Of a stretch of 64,000 nucleotides of DNA, positions 39,280-48,494 are shown in pieces; the first letter of the stretch is position 1; each line of letters begins with the position of its first letter. This DNA is from Rhodobacterales bacterium HKCCA1288. GTDB taxonomy: Bacteria; Pseudomonadota; Alphaproteobacteria; Rhodobacterales; Rhodobacteraceae. The translations under genes and the position numbers were made by a program. The DNA lies in NCBI GenBank assembly GCA_015693905.1, contig CP065161.1, forward strand, positions 186,001-250,000, read 5' to 3'. Under the pieces are notes generated by a model, which saw only the letters and a program-made list of their open reading frames with translations, had not been told where the DNA came from and ran no database searches.

Positions 39280-40227
39280 ATGCTCATGGATTATGAGGCC
39301 AGTCTCGCCATTCGGGCTGCGTGGCTGCATTACGCAGGCGGTTTGACGCAGGCGGCTGTGGCCAAGCAGCTTGGCGTGCCATCGGTAAAGGCGCACCGCT
39401 TGATCTCACGCGCGGTGCAAGAGGGTGCTGTCAAAGTGTCGATTGATGGCGATATCTCGGAATGTGTGCGCTTGGAGAGCGAGCTAAAAGCGCGCTTCAA
39501 TTTGGATTTTTGCGAAATTGCCCCCGATATCGGCGAAGAAGGCTTTCCCATTCGGGCCTTGTCGATCGCGGGGGCAAGCTTTCTGCGCCGCGAAATCGAA
39601 CATGGCGGCCACAGTTGCATCGGGGTTGGGCATGGGCGCACCTTGGCCGCTTCGGTGGCAGAGATGCCGCGTCTCGATGCCAAAGGGGTGCAGTTCGTGT
39701 CTCTTCTGGGGGGGCTTACGCGCAATTATTCGGCCACGCCCCATGACGTTATGACCCGCTTGGCCGAAAAAACAGGCGCAACCGCCTATGTGATGCCCGT
39801 GCCGTTTTTCGCCAACACTGTTGAGGATCGCGAAGTGCTGCTCAGTCAGCGCGGTGTTTCTAACGTGTTTGAGCTGGCCGCAGGGGCAGAATTGAAACTT
39901 GTCGGGGTCGGCACAACCGAACCTGACGCCTCCCTGGTTTCATCGGGCATGATCCAGCTCGATGAAATCCAGGAAGTCATTTCTCAAGGGGGGGTGGCCG
40001 AAATCTTGGGTCACTTTTTTGACGAGAAGGGGCAGCCGTTGGAAACAACGCTGACCGCAAGAACGCTGTCGGTCGGGCTGGAGGAGCCTCGCCGCACGCG
40101 GATTGTCGCCATCGCTGGTGGCAAGGAAAAGATCGGCGCAATCCGATCTGTTTTGATGAGCGGCTGTCTCAGCGGCCTCATCACTGATGAGCGCACAGCA
40201 ATGGCGCTTGTGGTCCAAAAATCCTGA
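39280..40227 (+). CDS. eryD: EryD-like SorC-family transcriptional regulator
   Basis: A sugar-responsive regulator of about 315 residues. An N-terminal helix-turn-helix (GGLTQAAVAKQLGVPSVKAHRL) is followed by a SorC sugar-phosphate-binding domain with GHGRTLA, SLLGGLTRN and VGVGTTEPDA. By memory it matches Brucella EryD closely, including APDIGEEG and REIEHG. The start is uncertain: TTG 39274, ATG 39280 and ATG 39286 are all in frame. It stands 31 bases before the transporter operon it probably represses in the absence of polyol. Confidence 0.85.
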   Translation: MLMDYEASLAIRAAWLHYAGGLTQAAVAKQLGVPSVKAHRLISRAVQEGAVKVSIDGDISECVRLESELKARFNLDFCEIAPDIGEEGFPIRALSIAGASFLRREIEHGGHSCIGVGHGRTLAASVAEMPRLDAKGVQFVSLLGGLTRNYSATPHDVMTRLAEKTGATAYVMPVPFFANTVEDREVLLSQRGVSNVFELAAGAELKLVGVGTTEPDASLVSSGMIQLDEIQEVISQGGVAEILGHFFDEKGQPLETTLTARTLSVGLEEPRRTRIVAIAGGKEKIGAIRSVLMSGCLSGLITDERTAMALVVQKS

Positions 40228-40258
40228 TTGGTATCGGGATATAACGGGAGGATACCCT

Positions 40259-41704
40259 ATGTACGATAAGGAAAAGCAGCTTGCCGAGGATTTTGTTGCT
40301 AAAAAAATCGGCCGCCGCGATCTGATCAAGGGAATGTCGGCTTTGGGCGTGAGCACTGCTCTTGCATCCACTTTGGTGAATGCCGCAGCGACACGCGCAT
40401 TGGCGCAAAACGGGTTCAACTGGCGTGCGCATGAAGGCACGACCATCAAATTGCTGCTCAATCAGCACCCCTATACCGATGCGATGATCGCCAATATTGA
40501 AAACTTCAAATCCCTCACTGGGATGAATGTTGAATATGATGTGTTCCCCGAAGACGTCTATTTCGACAAAGTGACCGCGGCGCTGTCCTCGGGCTCCAGC
40601 GAATATGATGCCTTCATGAGCGGCGCATATATGACTTGGACATATGGCCCTGCAGGCTGGATTGACGATCTGAACGAATACATCATGGATCCCTCCAAAA
40701 CCAACCCAGATTACAACTGGGAAGATGTTTTGGAAGGCGTGCGCAAATCTTGTGCGTGGAATGGTCGCCCAGGTGGTGCATTGGGCTCTGACGATGCGAT
40801 GCAGTGGTGTATCCCATTGGCCTATGAGCAGAACAACCTGACCTATAACAAGCGCGTTTTTGACGCGAACGGCCTCAGCGTTCCAACCGATCTCGACAGC
40901 CTTGTTGATACCGCTGCTGCCGCAAAGGCCGCGATGGGTGATGGCTACGGCATCGGTGTGCGTGGTTCGCGGTCTTGGGCAACGATCCACCCAGGCTTCT
41001 TGTCGGGCTATGCAAACTTTGGCCAGTCTGACCTGACTGTTGGTGGCGATGGCACCTTGTCTGCGGCAATGAACACAGATGTGTCGCGCAACTTCCACAG
41101 CAAGTGGGTGGAAATGATCCAGAATTCAGGGGCGCCTGACTGGTCAACCCATACATGGTATCAGGTCGGCACAGATGTCGGCGCAGGTAAGTCTGCGATG
41201 ATGTTTGACGCGGATATCTTGGGCTACTTCATGAATGGTGGCGATAATGCCGAAGCGGGTAACCTTGCCTTCTCCGCATTCAAAGCCAACCCTGCGGCCG
41301 CTGCCCCCACACCAAATATCTGGATTTGGGCAATGGCGATGTCGTCCTTCTCGACCAAGAAAGACGCGACATGGTATTTCCTTCAGTGGGTCACCGGCCC
41401 TGAGCATCAGCTGTTCGGTGCGCAGGATATGGACCTCGTGAACCCAGCCCGCAGCAGCGTTTGGGCGGATGAAATGTTCCGCAACAAGTTGTCTGCATCC
41501 TATTCTGGCTATGTGGAAATGCATGATGTCTCGGCGCCTGGTGCATCGATCAAATTCACCGCACAGCCCTTGTTCTTCGATCTGACCACAGAATGGGCGG
41601 CGATGTTGCAGCGCATGGTGGCAGGCGAGGTGCCTGTGGATGAAGGTCTCGATATGTTGGCTGAATCGGTAAACAGCCAGCTTTCTGAGGCTGGTCTGCG
41701 CTAA
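40259..41704 (+). CDS. Polyol ABC transporter, Tat-type solute-binding protein
   Basis: A 481-residue CUT1-family periplasmic binding protein. Start ATG 40259 with GGGAGG upstream. The signal sequence has twin arginines (GRRDLIKG, Arg19-Arg20), a hydrophobic run and a likely cleavage after ALA (residue 49), so it is probably exported folded by Tat. The mature domain has the NQHPYTDAM and DVFPEDVYFDKVTAALSSG segments of sugar/polyol binders. It is the first gene of the transporter set and is followed by a strong stem-loop. Confidence 0.9.
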   Translation: MYDKEKQLAEDFVAKKIGRRDLIKGMSALGVSTALASTLVNAAATRALAQNGFNWRAHEGTTIKLLLNQHPYTDAMIANIENFKSLTGMNVEYDVFPEDVYFDKVTAALSSGSSEYDAFMSGAYMTWTYGPAGWIDDLNEYIMDPSKTNPDYNWEDVLEGVRKSCAWNGRPGGALGSDDAMQWCIPLAYEQNNLTYNKRVFDANGLSVPTDLDSLVDTAAAAKAAMGDGYGIGVRGSRSWATIHPGFLSGYANFGQSDLTVGGDGTLSAAMNTDVSRNFHSKWVEMIQNSGAPDWSTHTWYQVGTDVGAGKSAMMFDADILGYFMNGGDNAEAGNLAFSAFKANPAAAAPTPNIWIWAMAMSSFSTKKDATWYFLQWVTGPEHQLFGAQDMDLVNPARSSVWADEMFRNKLSASYSGYVEMHDVSAPGASIKFTAQPLFFDLTTEWAAMLQRMVAGEVPVDEGLDMLAESVNSQLSEAGLR

Positions 41705-41715
41705 GAGATCACGCA

Positions 41716-41747
41716 GAGGTCGGGGGTGCGCTTGCATCCCCGACCTC
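41716..41747 (+). promoter_or_regulatory. Intercistronic stem-loop after the binding-protein gene
   Basis: GAGGTCGGGG (41716-41725) pairs perfectly with CCCCGACCTC (41738-41747) around a 12-base loop. No clean U tract follows, so it more likely stabilises the upstream mRNA or partly attenuates transcription, giving more binding protein than permease. Confidence 0.75.
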
Positions 41748-41827
41748 ATCCATTTTCACAATTTATTTTCTAATTCAGTGACGCCCCATGAGGTTTGCAC
41801 CTTGGGGACGCCATAAGAGGGACTGAA

Positions 41828-42751
41828 ATGTCTGACACCAGCTTTAACGCGCCACCGCGGCGCAGGTTCAAAGTCAGCCGCAAGTTTTTGCCTTATCTGC
41901 TGAGCTTGCCCGCGCTTTTAACCTGTATCGGCATTTTGATCCCATTCTTTACGGCCGTTTGGTATTCGCTCCAGCGGTATCGTTTGTCTCAACCTTGGAA
42001 CCGCGGGTTCAATTGGGGTGAGAATTACCTGAATTTCATGACCGATGATGCGTTTTGGAATACCTTGCAGGTGTCCTTGACCTATGCGTTTTTCGCAGTC
42101 ACAGCGCAGCTGCTCTTGGGGCTTGGGATTGCGCTGCTTTTGCAAAAGCGCAGCATGTTCAACAATTTTGTCTCGATTATGTTGCTGATGCCGCTGATGA
42201 CGGCCCCTGCATTGGCTGCCCTGATGTGGAAGCTGATGACCAATCCGGGCTTCGGGATCTTAAGCTATCTGGCAAGTTTGATCGGGCTGGAAGATTTCAG
42301 ATGGGCCTCTGACCCGCAGACCGCCATGCTGACCGTGGTGATTGTCGATATCTGGGTCTACACGCCCTTTATCATGATCTTGCTTTTGGCGGGTTTGCGC
42401 TCGCTGCCGCAGCAGCCCTTCGAGGCCGCAGCCCTTGATGGTGTGCCGCGCCTCTTCGTGTTCTGGCGCATCACCCTACCGATGCTGACGCCATTCCTTT
42501 TGACCGCGACCCTGTTTCGCGTGATCGAAAGCATTCAGCAATTCGACATTATCTACGCCATGACCCAAGGCGGGCCTGGTAATACGCTGACCGTGTTTCA
42601 GGTCGAGGCTTATTTGAATTTCTTCCAATCCACCAATGTGGGGCGGTCTGCAGCGCTTTTGATGATCCTTTGGGCGATCACCTATGTGCTGTCGAACATC
42701 TTTATCAAAAACTGGTTGCGCCTGCGTGAAAAGCAGCGCGGCGAAGCCTGA
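41828..42751 (+). CDS. Polyol ABC transporter permease 1 (CUT1 type)
   Basis: A 307-residue MalF-type inner-membrane subunit starting at ATG 41828. About six membrane helices are visible (first ~24-46). The EAA loop that docks the ATPase is EAAALDGVPRLFVFWRITLPML near residue 200. It pairs with the following permease, 18 bases downstream. Confidence 0.92.
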   Translation: MSDTSFNAPPRRRFKVSRKFLPYLLSLPALLTCIGILIPFFTAVWYSLQRYRLSQPWNRGFNWGENYLNFMTDDAFWNTLQVSLTYAFFAVTAQLLLGLGIALLLQKRSMFNNFVSIMLLMPLMTAPALAALMWKLMTNPGFGILSYLASLIGLEDFRWASDPQTAMLTVVIVDIWVYTPFIMILLLAGLRSLPQQPFEAAALDGVPRLFVFWRITLPMLTPFLLTATLFRVIESIQQFDIIYAMTQGGPGNTLTVFQVEAYLNFFQSTNVGRSAALLMILWAITYVLSNIFIKNWLRLREKQRGEA

Positions 42752-42769
42752 CGCGCGGAGGGGGCATCC

Positions 42770-43627
42770 ATGGAAAGCACAAGTTTGATTGAACGCATCC
42801 TGCGCGGCATCGCCATCACCGCAGTGATCCTTTTCTTTATGTTTCCGATTTTCTGGATTTTCTTGATGAGTCTCCAGACAAACGAAACGATTTTGCGCGT
42901 CCCACCTTCGATGGTGTTTGAGCCGACTTTTCAGAATTACCGCGCGCTCATCACGGGGCAGCTTGAGACACAGACAGGCACATTGGAAATTCGGTTCATG
43001 GGGAACCTGTTTAACTCCTTCTTCCTGTCGACCACATCTGTTGCGATTGGTTTGTTGTTGGGCGTGCCTGCGGCCTATGCCTTTGCGCGGCTGAAATTCC
43101 GCGGCTCTGAGGACATCGCCTTTACGCTGCTCTCCTTCCGCTTCGCGCCGCCTTTGTTGGTGTTGCTGCCCTTGACCATCTATTTCCAACAATTGGGTCT
43201 GGCCAATACCTATGGCGGGTTGATCTGGGTGTATCAATTGATTGTGCTGCCGCTGATCCTATGGATCGTGCGTGGCTATTTCGAGGATATCCCCGCCGAT
43301 GTCGAATATGCTTATCGCATCGCGGGGCATGATTTCTGGGCGACCTTCCGCAAAATCGCGCTGCCTTTGGCGGGCCCAGGTATCGCGGCGGCAGGTCTGT
43401 TGGCCTTTATCTTTGCGTGGAACAATTTCATTTTCGCCTTGGTTTTGGCCTCAGCTGATAAGCAGCCCGTCACGGTGGGGGCCTTGGCCTTTATCACGGC
43501 ATCGGGCATTCAATATGGCCAAATCGCGGCGGGGATTGTGCTGTCAATCGCACCTACATTTGCCCTCGCGCTTTATGCGCAGCGCTATCTCGTTGAGGGT
43601 CTCAGCCTTGGCGCGGTGAAAGGATAA
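42770..43627 (+). CDS. Polyol ABC transporter permease 2 (CUT1 type)
   Basis: A 285-residue MalG-type subunit with an N-terminal membrane helix (ITAVILFFMFPIFWIFLMSL) and the EAA-like loop VEYAYRIAGHDFWATFRKIALPL near residue 185. It is followed four bases later by the first ATPase gene. Confidence 0.92.
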   Translation: MESTSLIERILRGIAITAVILFFMFPIFWIFLMSLQTNETILRVPPSMVFEPTFQNYRALITGQLETQTGTLEIRFMGNLFNSFFLSTTSVAIGLLLGVPAAYAFARLKFRGSEDIAFTLLSFRFAPPLLVLLPLTIYFQQLGLANTYGGLIWVYQLIVLPLILWIVRGYFEDIPADVEYAYRIAGHDFWATFRKIALPLAGPGIAAAGLLAFIFAWNNFIFALVLASADKQPVTVGALAFITASGIQYGQIAAGIVLSIAPTFALALYAQRYLVEGLSLGAVKG

Positions 43628-43631
43628 GAAC

Positions 43632-44744
43632 ATGAGTTTGGTTCTCAATAATATCGTCAAACGCTTCAAGACTGAGACCGTTCTCGATGATGTCAGTCTC
43701 AGCGTGGACACGGGCGAGACGCTTGTGTTGTTCGGGCCATCTGGCGCAGGGAAAACCGTTTTGTTGCGTCTGATTGCGGGGGTGATCGAACCCGATGCAG
43801 GGCAGATTTCCATTCATGGCCAAGATATGGACGGGGTCGAACCCGAAGATCGCGGGATCGGGATGGCGTTTCAAAACTTTGCGCTGTTTCCCCATATGGA
43901 TGCCAGTGCCAATATCGCGGCCCCTTTGACCGCGCGGCGCATGGGGCAGGGCGCAATTTCTGACACGGTCGGAAAAGTCGCTAAGATGTTGAAGATCGAC
44001 CACGTTTTGCATCACAAGCCCAAGGAATTGTCGAACGGGCAAAAGCAGCGCACGGCCTTGGCCCGCGCACTTGCGGGCGCGCCATCAATCTTGTTGCTCG
44101 ATGATCCGCTGCGCAATGTGGATGCCAAGTTGCGCTTTGAGATGCGTCTGGAATTGCCGCGCTTGCTGAAAGATCAGCAGGCCACAGTGATCTATGTGAC
44201 CCAAGATTATAAAGAGGCGATGGCGCTTGGCGATCGCATTGCGGTGATGAGTGGCCGCGGCATTCAACAAATTGGCACGCCGCAGGATATTTATCTCAAT
44301 CCCGCAAATATTGATATTGCGCGTCTTTTTGGCGACCCTGTGATCAATCTGCTGGATGTGACCCCTGAGGCGGATGGTGCGGGTGTTGTTGTCTCGCTTT
44401 CGGGTCAGCCGCTTAGTCTGGATGCGGGCTATGCCGATGCTGTCGGGCAGGACTGTGTGATCGGCATTCGCCCCGAAAGCCTGCGTTTTGTCAGCAAAGG
44501 CACCAAGGGCGCAATTCCTGTGACCATTGAAACAGAGGCGCCGTTGAACGAGAAAACAGTGACCTTGGCGCTTACGAAGAATGGCCGTGAGATCATGATC
44601 TCGCGTCCTGCAGGTCAAATCGCACCGAGCAGTGGCGAGGCCTATATTGCCGCCGATACATCACAGATTTATTTGTTTGATCGCAAAAGCGGCACGCGCA
44701 TTGCGCAATCTTCGGCACAAAACAAGAAAAAAGGAGCGGCCTGA
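43632..44744 (+). CDS. Polyol ABC transporter ATPase 1, with degenerate catalytic residues
   Basis: A 370-residue nucleotide-binding subunit with a C-terminal TOBE-type regulatory domain. Walker A GPSGAGKT (Lys41) and the Q loop (Gln81) are normal, but the signature is LSNGQ, Walker B reads LLLDDP (Asp158 in place of the catalytic Glu) and the switch histidine is Gln191 (YVTQD, not THD). It should still bind ATP but hydrolyse poorly. It overlaps the second ATPase gene by one base (TGATG). Confidence 0.93.
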   Translation: MSLVLNNIVKRFKTETVLDDVSLSVDTGETLVLFGPSGAGKTVLLRLIAGVIEPDAGQISIHGQDMDGVEPEDRGIGMAFQNFALFPHMDASANIAAPLTARRMGQGAISDTVGKVAKMLKIDHVLHHKPKELSNGQKQRTALARALAGAPSILLLDDPLRNVDAKLRFEMRLELPRLLKDQQATVIYVTQDYKEAMALGDRIAVMSGRGIQQIGTPQDIYLNPANIDIARLFGDPVINLLDVTPEADGAGVVVSLSGQPLSLDAGYADAVGQDCVIGIRPESLRFVSKGTKGAIPVTIETEAPLNEKTVTLALTKNGREIMISRPAGQIAPSSGEAYIAADTSQIYLFDRKSGTRIAQSSAQNKKKGAA

Positions 44745-45871
44745 TGACAGCGCAACTCAAGCTTCAGGGCGTTGATAAATTTTACGGCCCGATTGGCAAA
44801 GGCGTTCATGCCGTGCGTGATATCAATATGGATATCGAAAAAGGCGAGATTATCGCCCTTTTGGGTTCGTCTGGCTGCGGTAAAACCTCGACCTTGCGGA
44901 TGGTTGCAGGGTTTGAAGAAACCAGCCGTGGCAAAATCCTAATCGCGGGGCGTGAGGTGCAAAATCTGCCTCCTGTGCGCCGCAATGTGGCCATGGCCTT
45001 TGAGGGGTATTCGCTTTATCCCACAGTGACGGTGCGCGAGAATATTGCTTTTGCCCTAAAGGCGCAGCGTGAAAGCGATGCGCAGGTGGATGCCAAGGTC
45101 AATGAAGTGGCCGAGATGTTGGAAATCACATCCATCCTCGACAAATTTCCCGCGTCCATTTCTGGCGGCCAGCAGCAGCGCGCCTCTTTGGCACGCGCCT
45201 TGGTGCGCGATGCTGATCTCTATCTTTTGGATGAACCCATGGGCCAGCTTGAGCCGCAATTGCGCACGCTTTTGCGCGGGCGGATCAAATATTACATCAA
45301 GGAGCGTGGTCTAACCGCGATCCTTGTGACCCATGACCAGACCGAGGCCAATGCCATGGCAGATCGCATCGCGGTGATGGAAGGGGGCGTTTTGCAGCAA
45401 TTCGCAAGCCCCGATGAAATCAAACTGGCCCCTGCCAATCTGTTCACGGGCACATTCGTGGGCGAGCCGCCAATGAATGTGTTTCCCGCCCGTGCGTCCG
45501 AAGTGTCAGGCGATATTCAATTCCGCCTCGATGCAGGGGTGGAGCTGACCTATAACGCCGATCAATTCGCGCCTGATCTGCGCGCGGCGCTGTTGTCGCG
45601 CGGTGATGTGGTCATCGGGGTGCGCCCCTATGCCGTGCGCCGCGCCAAGGGCAAGAGTGGGGCTGCCGCGCAGGTTGTGGCCAATCAATGGTTGGGGGAT
45701 CAAACCCATATCGCCGCGGCCTTTGCAGGAAGCACGGTGGTCTTGGTCGAACATGATCGCGCCGATATTTCGATGGGTGACACCATTAGCGTTGAACTGA
45801 AGCCCGAAGATTTGCATTTCTTCGACCCTGCAAGCGGGGCCGCAATCAGCCACGGGACGCAAATGGCATGA
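44744..45871 (+). CDS. Polyol ABC transporter ATPase 2
   Basis: A 375-residue nucleotide-binding subunit with Walker A GSSGCGKT (Lys47), signature ISGGQQQR (140-146), Walker B YLLDEP (Asp163-Glu164) and switch His197, all canonical. The Q-loop position is Glu87 (AFEGYS) and the D loop reads MGQLE in place of a SxLD-type sequence. A TOBE-like C-terminal domain follows. It likely pairs with ATPase 1 as a heterodimer. Overlaps the kinase start by four bases. Confidence 0.93.
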   Translation: MTAQLKLQGVDKFYGPIGKGVHAVRDINMDIEKGEIIALLGSSGCGKTSTLRMVAGFEETSRGKILIAGREVQNLPPVRRNVAMAFEGYSLYPTVTVRENIAFALKAQRESDAQVDAKVNEVAEMLEITSILDKFPASISGGQQQRASLARALVRDADLYLLDEPMGQLEPQLRTLLRGRIKYYIKERGLTAILVTHDQTEANAMADRIAVMEGGVLQQFASPDEIKLAPANLFTGTFVGEPPMNVFPARASEVSGDIQFRLDAGVELTYNADQFAPDLRAALLSRGDVVIGVRPYAVRRAKGKSGAAAQVVANQWLGDQTHIAAAFAGSTVVLVEHDRADISMGDTISVELKPEDLHFFDPASGAAISHGTQMA

Positions 45872-47439
45872 GCGCATCAGGGGCAGACATTCTGATTGGA
45901 ATTGATGCAGGCACATCGGTGATCAAATCGGTGGCCTTTAGCCTTGGCGGACAGCAGATCGCCATGGCATCGGTTCCGAATGTCTACCACTCTGACGCAA
46001 GCGGGGCGGCGAGCCAGTCCTTGGCGGATACATGGGCGGGCTGTGCGCAAACGCTGCGGGATTTGGGCGAAAAAATCGAAAACCTAGGGGCGCGGGTTGC
46101 TGCGATTGCCGTCACGGGACAGGGGGACGGCACATGGTTGGTGGGGGCAGGGGGCAAGCCAGTCACTGATGCTTGGCTTTGGCTCGATGCGCGGGCTGCG
46201 AAAACCGTGGATCGCCTGCGCGCCAGCGCCGCGGACATATCGCGGTTTGCCAAAACGGGGACGGGTCTCAACACCTGTCAGATGGGCACGCAAATGGCCC
46301 ATATGGATCAGCACCATCCTGAGTGGTTGGATGCTGCCGAAGTCTCGCTGCATTGTAAGGACTGGCTTTATCTTCAGCTGACAGGCATACGCGCCAGTGA
46401 TCCGTCCGAGACAAGCTTTACCTTCGGCAGCTATAAATCGCGCGGCTATGAGGCGGATGTGATTGCGGCTTTGGGATTGACCCATCGCGCGCATCTTTTG
46501 CCCCCCGTGGTCGATGGGGTGCGGCAGACGCATCCTTTAAGTGCCGATGCCGCAAGCCAAACGGGCCTGCGCGCGGGAACGCCCGTTTCCCTTGGCTATG
46601 TCGATGTGGTTTGCACCGCTTTGGGGGCGGGGATTTACACGCCAAACGCCCCATCGGGTTGCACCATCCTTGGCTCAACAGGCATGCATATGCGCGCCAC
46701 GGCAGAGGCGGATGTTGTCCTGAATGAGGGGCGCACAGGCTATGTCATGGTTTTGCCCGTTTCGGGAATGGTTGCGCAAATCCAATCGAATATGGCCGCG
46801 ACATTGAATATTGATTGGGCGCTGAAATTGGGCGCGAAACTGATGGCTGAGTTTGGCCATGAGGTGAGCCACAAAGAGATGGTGGCCCGTATCGATGATT
46901 GGCTATCGGCCACCCGTGCGGGCCAGATTCTGTATCATCCTTATATTTCCGAAGCAGGTGAGCGCGGCCCCTTTGTTGATGCGCGCGCGCGCGCAGCCTT
47001 TACGGGGTTGGCCAGCAATCACAGCTTTGCCGATCTCATCCGCGCGGTGATAGAGGGTTTGGGATATTCGGCGCGCGATTGCTATAGCACCATGGGGGCT
47101 GTGCCCGATGAGGTTCGCCTCACGGGGGGGGCGGCGCGCTCGGGTGCGCTGCGCAAAATTATGGCCGCCGCGATTGGCACCAAGCTGCGCAGTTCGACCC
47201 GCGAAGAGGCGGGTGCGGCAGGGGCCGCGATGATGGCCGCCTGCGCCATTGGTGTCTATCCTGATATGGATGCCTGTCTGCGCGATTGGGTAGAACCTGC
47301 GCTTGGCCCGATTGAGGCCCCAGATGCCGCCCTCACAGCGCGCTATTCGGCACTGTTCCCGTCCTATCGTGCGCTGCGTGAAGCCGCGCCTGTGGCGTGG
47401 GCGGCCCTCTCTGAAACTCAATCGCAACAAGGAGAATAA
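45868..47439 (+). CDS. eryA: Erythritol kinase (EryA-like, FGGY family)
   Basis: A 523-residue carbohydrate kinase. IGIDAGTSVIKSVAFSL at the N terminus is the phosphate-1 motif; AVTGQGDGTWLV, AWLWLDARA and GGAARSGALRKIMA (adenosine motif) follow. It resembles Brucella EryA, which makes L-erythritol-4-phosphate; the GQGDGTWL and WLWLDARA stretches are the memorised matches. Catalytic Asp is within the AWLWLDARA/SYKSRG framework and not placed exactly. It is translationally coupled to the ATPase gene. Confidence 0.88.
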   Translation: MSASGADILIGIDAGTSVIKSVAFSLGGQQIAMASVPNVYHSDASGAASQSLADTWAGCAQTLRDLGEKIENLGARVAAIAVTGQGDGTWLVGAGGKPVTDAWLWLDARAAKTVDRLRASAADISRFAKTGTGLNTCQMGTQMAHMDQHHPEWLDAAEVSLHCKDWLYLQLTGIRASDPSETSFTFGSYKSRGYEADVIAALGLTHRAHLLPPVVDGVRQTHPLSADAASQTGLRAGTPVSLGYVDVVCTALGAGIYTPNAPSGCTILGSTGMHMRATAEADVVLNEGRTGYVMVLPVSGMVAQIQSNMAATLNIDWALKLGAKLMAEFGHEVSHKEMVARIDDWLSATRAGQILYHPYISEAGERGPFVDARARAAFTGLASNHSFADLIRAVIEGLGYSARDCYSTMGAVPDEVRLTGGAARSGALRKIMAAAIGTKLRSSTREEAGAAGAAMMAACAIGVYPDMDACLRDWVEPALGPIEAPDAALTARYSALFPSYRALREAAPVAWAALSETQSQQGE

Positions 47440-47444
47440 TAAAA

Positions 47445-48494
47445 ATGACAACCAAAATTGCGATTATCGGTGACCTGTTCATGTTGCCTTCAGCCTTTGA
47501 GGATGCCGTGACATTGGCCTGCGCAGGCAAGGATCTAGAGATCCGCACTCGCCAAGATGCATGGCCCGATGAGCCGATGGAACATGGCTATGCGGTGGCG
47601 GGCATGGATGGCCTGAAAGAATATTTTGGCACGGCTGACGATGTGGTTGAATTTGTTGGGGATGCAGAGATTTTGATCACGCAATTAGCGCCCATGTCGC
47701 GCGGCATGTTCGAGCGCCTTCCCCATCTCAAGATGATTGCCGTCTCGCGCGGTGGCCCTGTGAATATTGATATGAAGGCGGCCAAGGATCACGGCGTCTT
47801 GGTTGTGAACACGCCTGGCCGTAATTCTTCGGCGGTGGCGGAATTCACGCTTGGGGCGATCCTGTCGGAAACCCGCCGCATTCGTGCAGGGCATGAGGCG
47901 CTGCGCGCAGGCACTTGGCGCGGGGATCTCTACCGTGCCGATGTGACGGGGCGCGAATTGTCAGAGATGACTGTGGGTGTCATCGGCTATGGGGCGATTG
48001 GCACCAAGGTCGTGCGCCTGTTGCGCGCCTTTGGAACCCGCGTTTTGGTGTGCGACCCCTATGTGCAACTCAGCCCCGAGGATGCGCGCGATGAGGGGGT
48101 CAGCCATGTCGATTTCGACACGCTTTTGGCGCAGTCGGATGTGGTCACCTTGCACAGCCGCGTCACTGATGAAACGCGGGGGATGATGAACAAGCATGCC
48201 TTCACCAAAATGAAGCCTGACGCGATTTTCGTGAACACGGCGCGCGGGCCGATGTGTGATTATGACGACCTTTACGCCGCCCTCACCACGGGCGAGATTG
48301 CAGGCGCGATGTTAGAGACCTTTGCGGTTGAACCTGTGCCAGTGGATTGGCCGCTGCTGCAATTGCCCAATGTTACAATCACCCCCCATATTGCGGGCGC
48401 GTCTGTGCGCACCGTCACCTATGCCGCCGAACAAGCCGCAGAAGAGGTGCGCCGCTATTTGGCGGGCGAGCCAGCACGGAACCCTTGCGCATGA
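47445..48494 (+). CDS. D-2-hydroxyacid dehydrogenase family protein
   Basis: A 349-residue NAD(P)-dependent dehydrogenase of the SerA/formate dehydrogenase superfamily: NAD-binding GYGAIGTKVVRLL, catalytic Arg in NTARGP, Glu in METF-like LETFAVEP, and His in TPHIAGAS. It starts six bases after the kinase. Such enzymes act on hydroxypyruvate, glyoxylate or phosphoglycerate-like acids. It is not part of the known erythritol route, so its substrate here is unknown. Confidence 0.9.
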   Translation: MTTKIAIIGDLFMLPSAFEDAVTLACAGKDLEIRTRQDAWPDEPMEHGYAVAGMDGLKEYFGTADDVVEFVGDAEILITQLAPMSRGMFERLPHLKMIAVSRGGPVNIDMKAAKDHGVLVVNTPGRNSSAVAEFTLGAILSETRRIRAGHEALRAGTWRGDLYRADVTGRELSEMTVGVIGYGAIGTKVVRLLRAFGTRVLVCDPYVQLSPEDARDEGVSHVDFDTLLAQSDVVTLHSRVTDETRGMMNKHAFTKMKPDAIFVNTARGPMCDYDDLYAALTTGEIAGAMLETFAVEPVPVDWPLLQLPNVTITPHIAGASVRTVTYAAEQAAEEVRRYLAGEPARNPCA

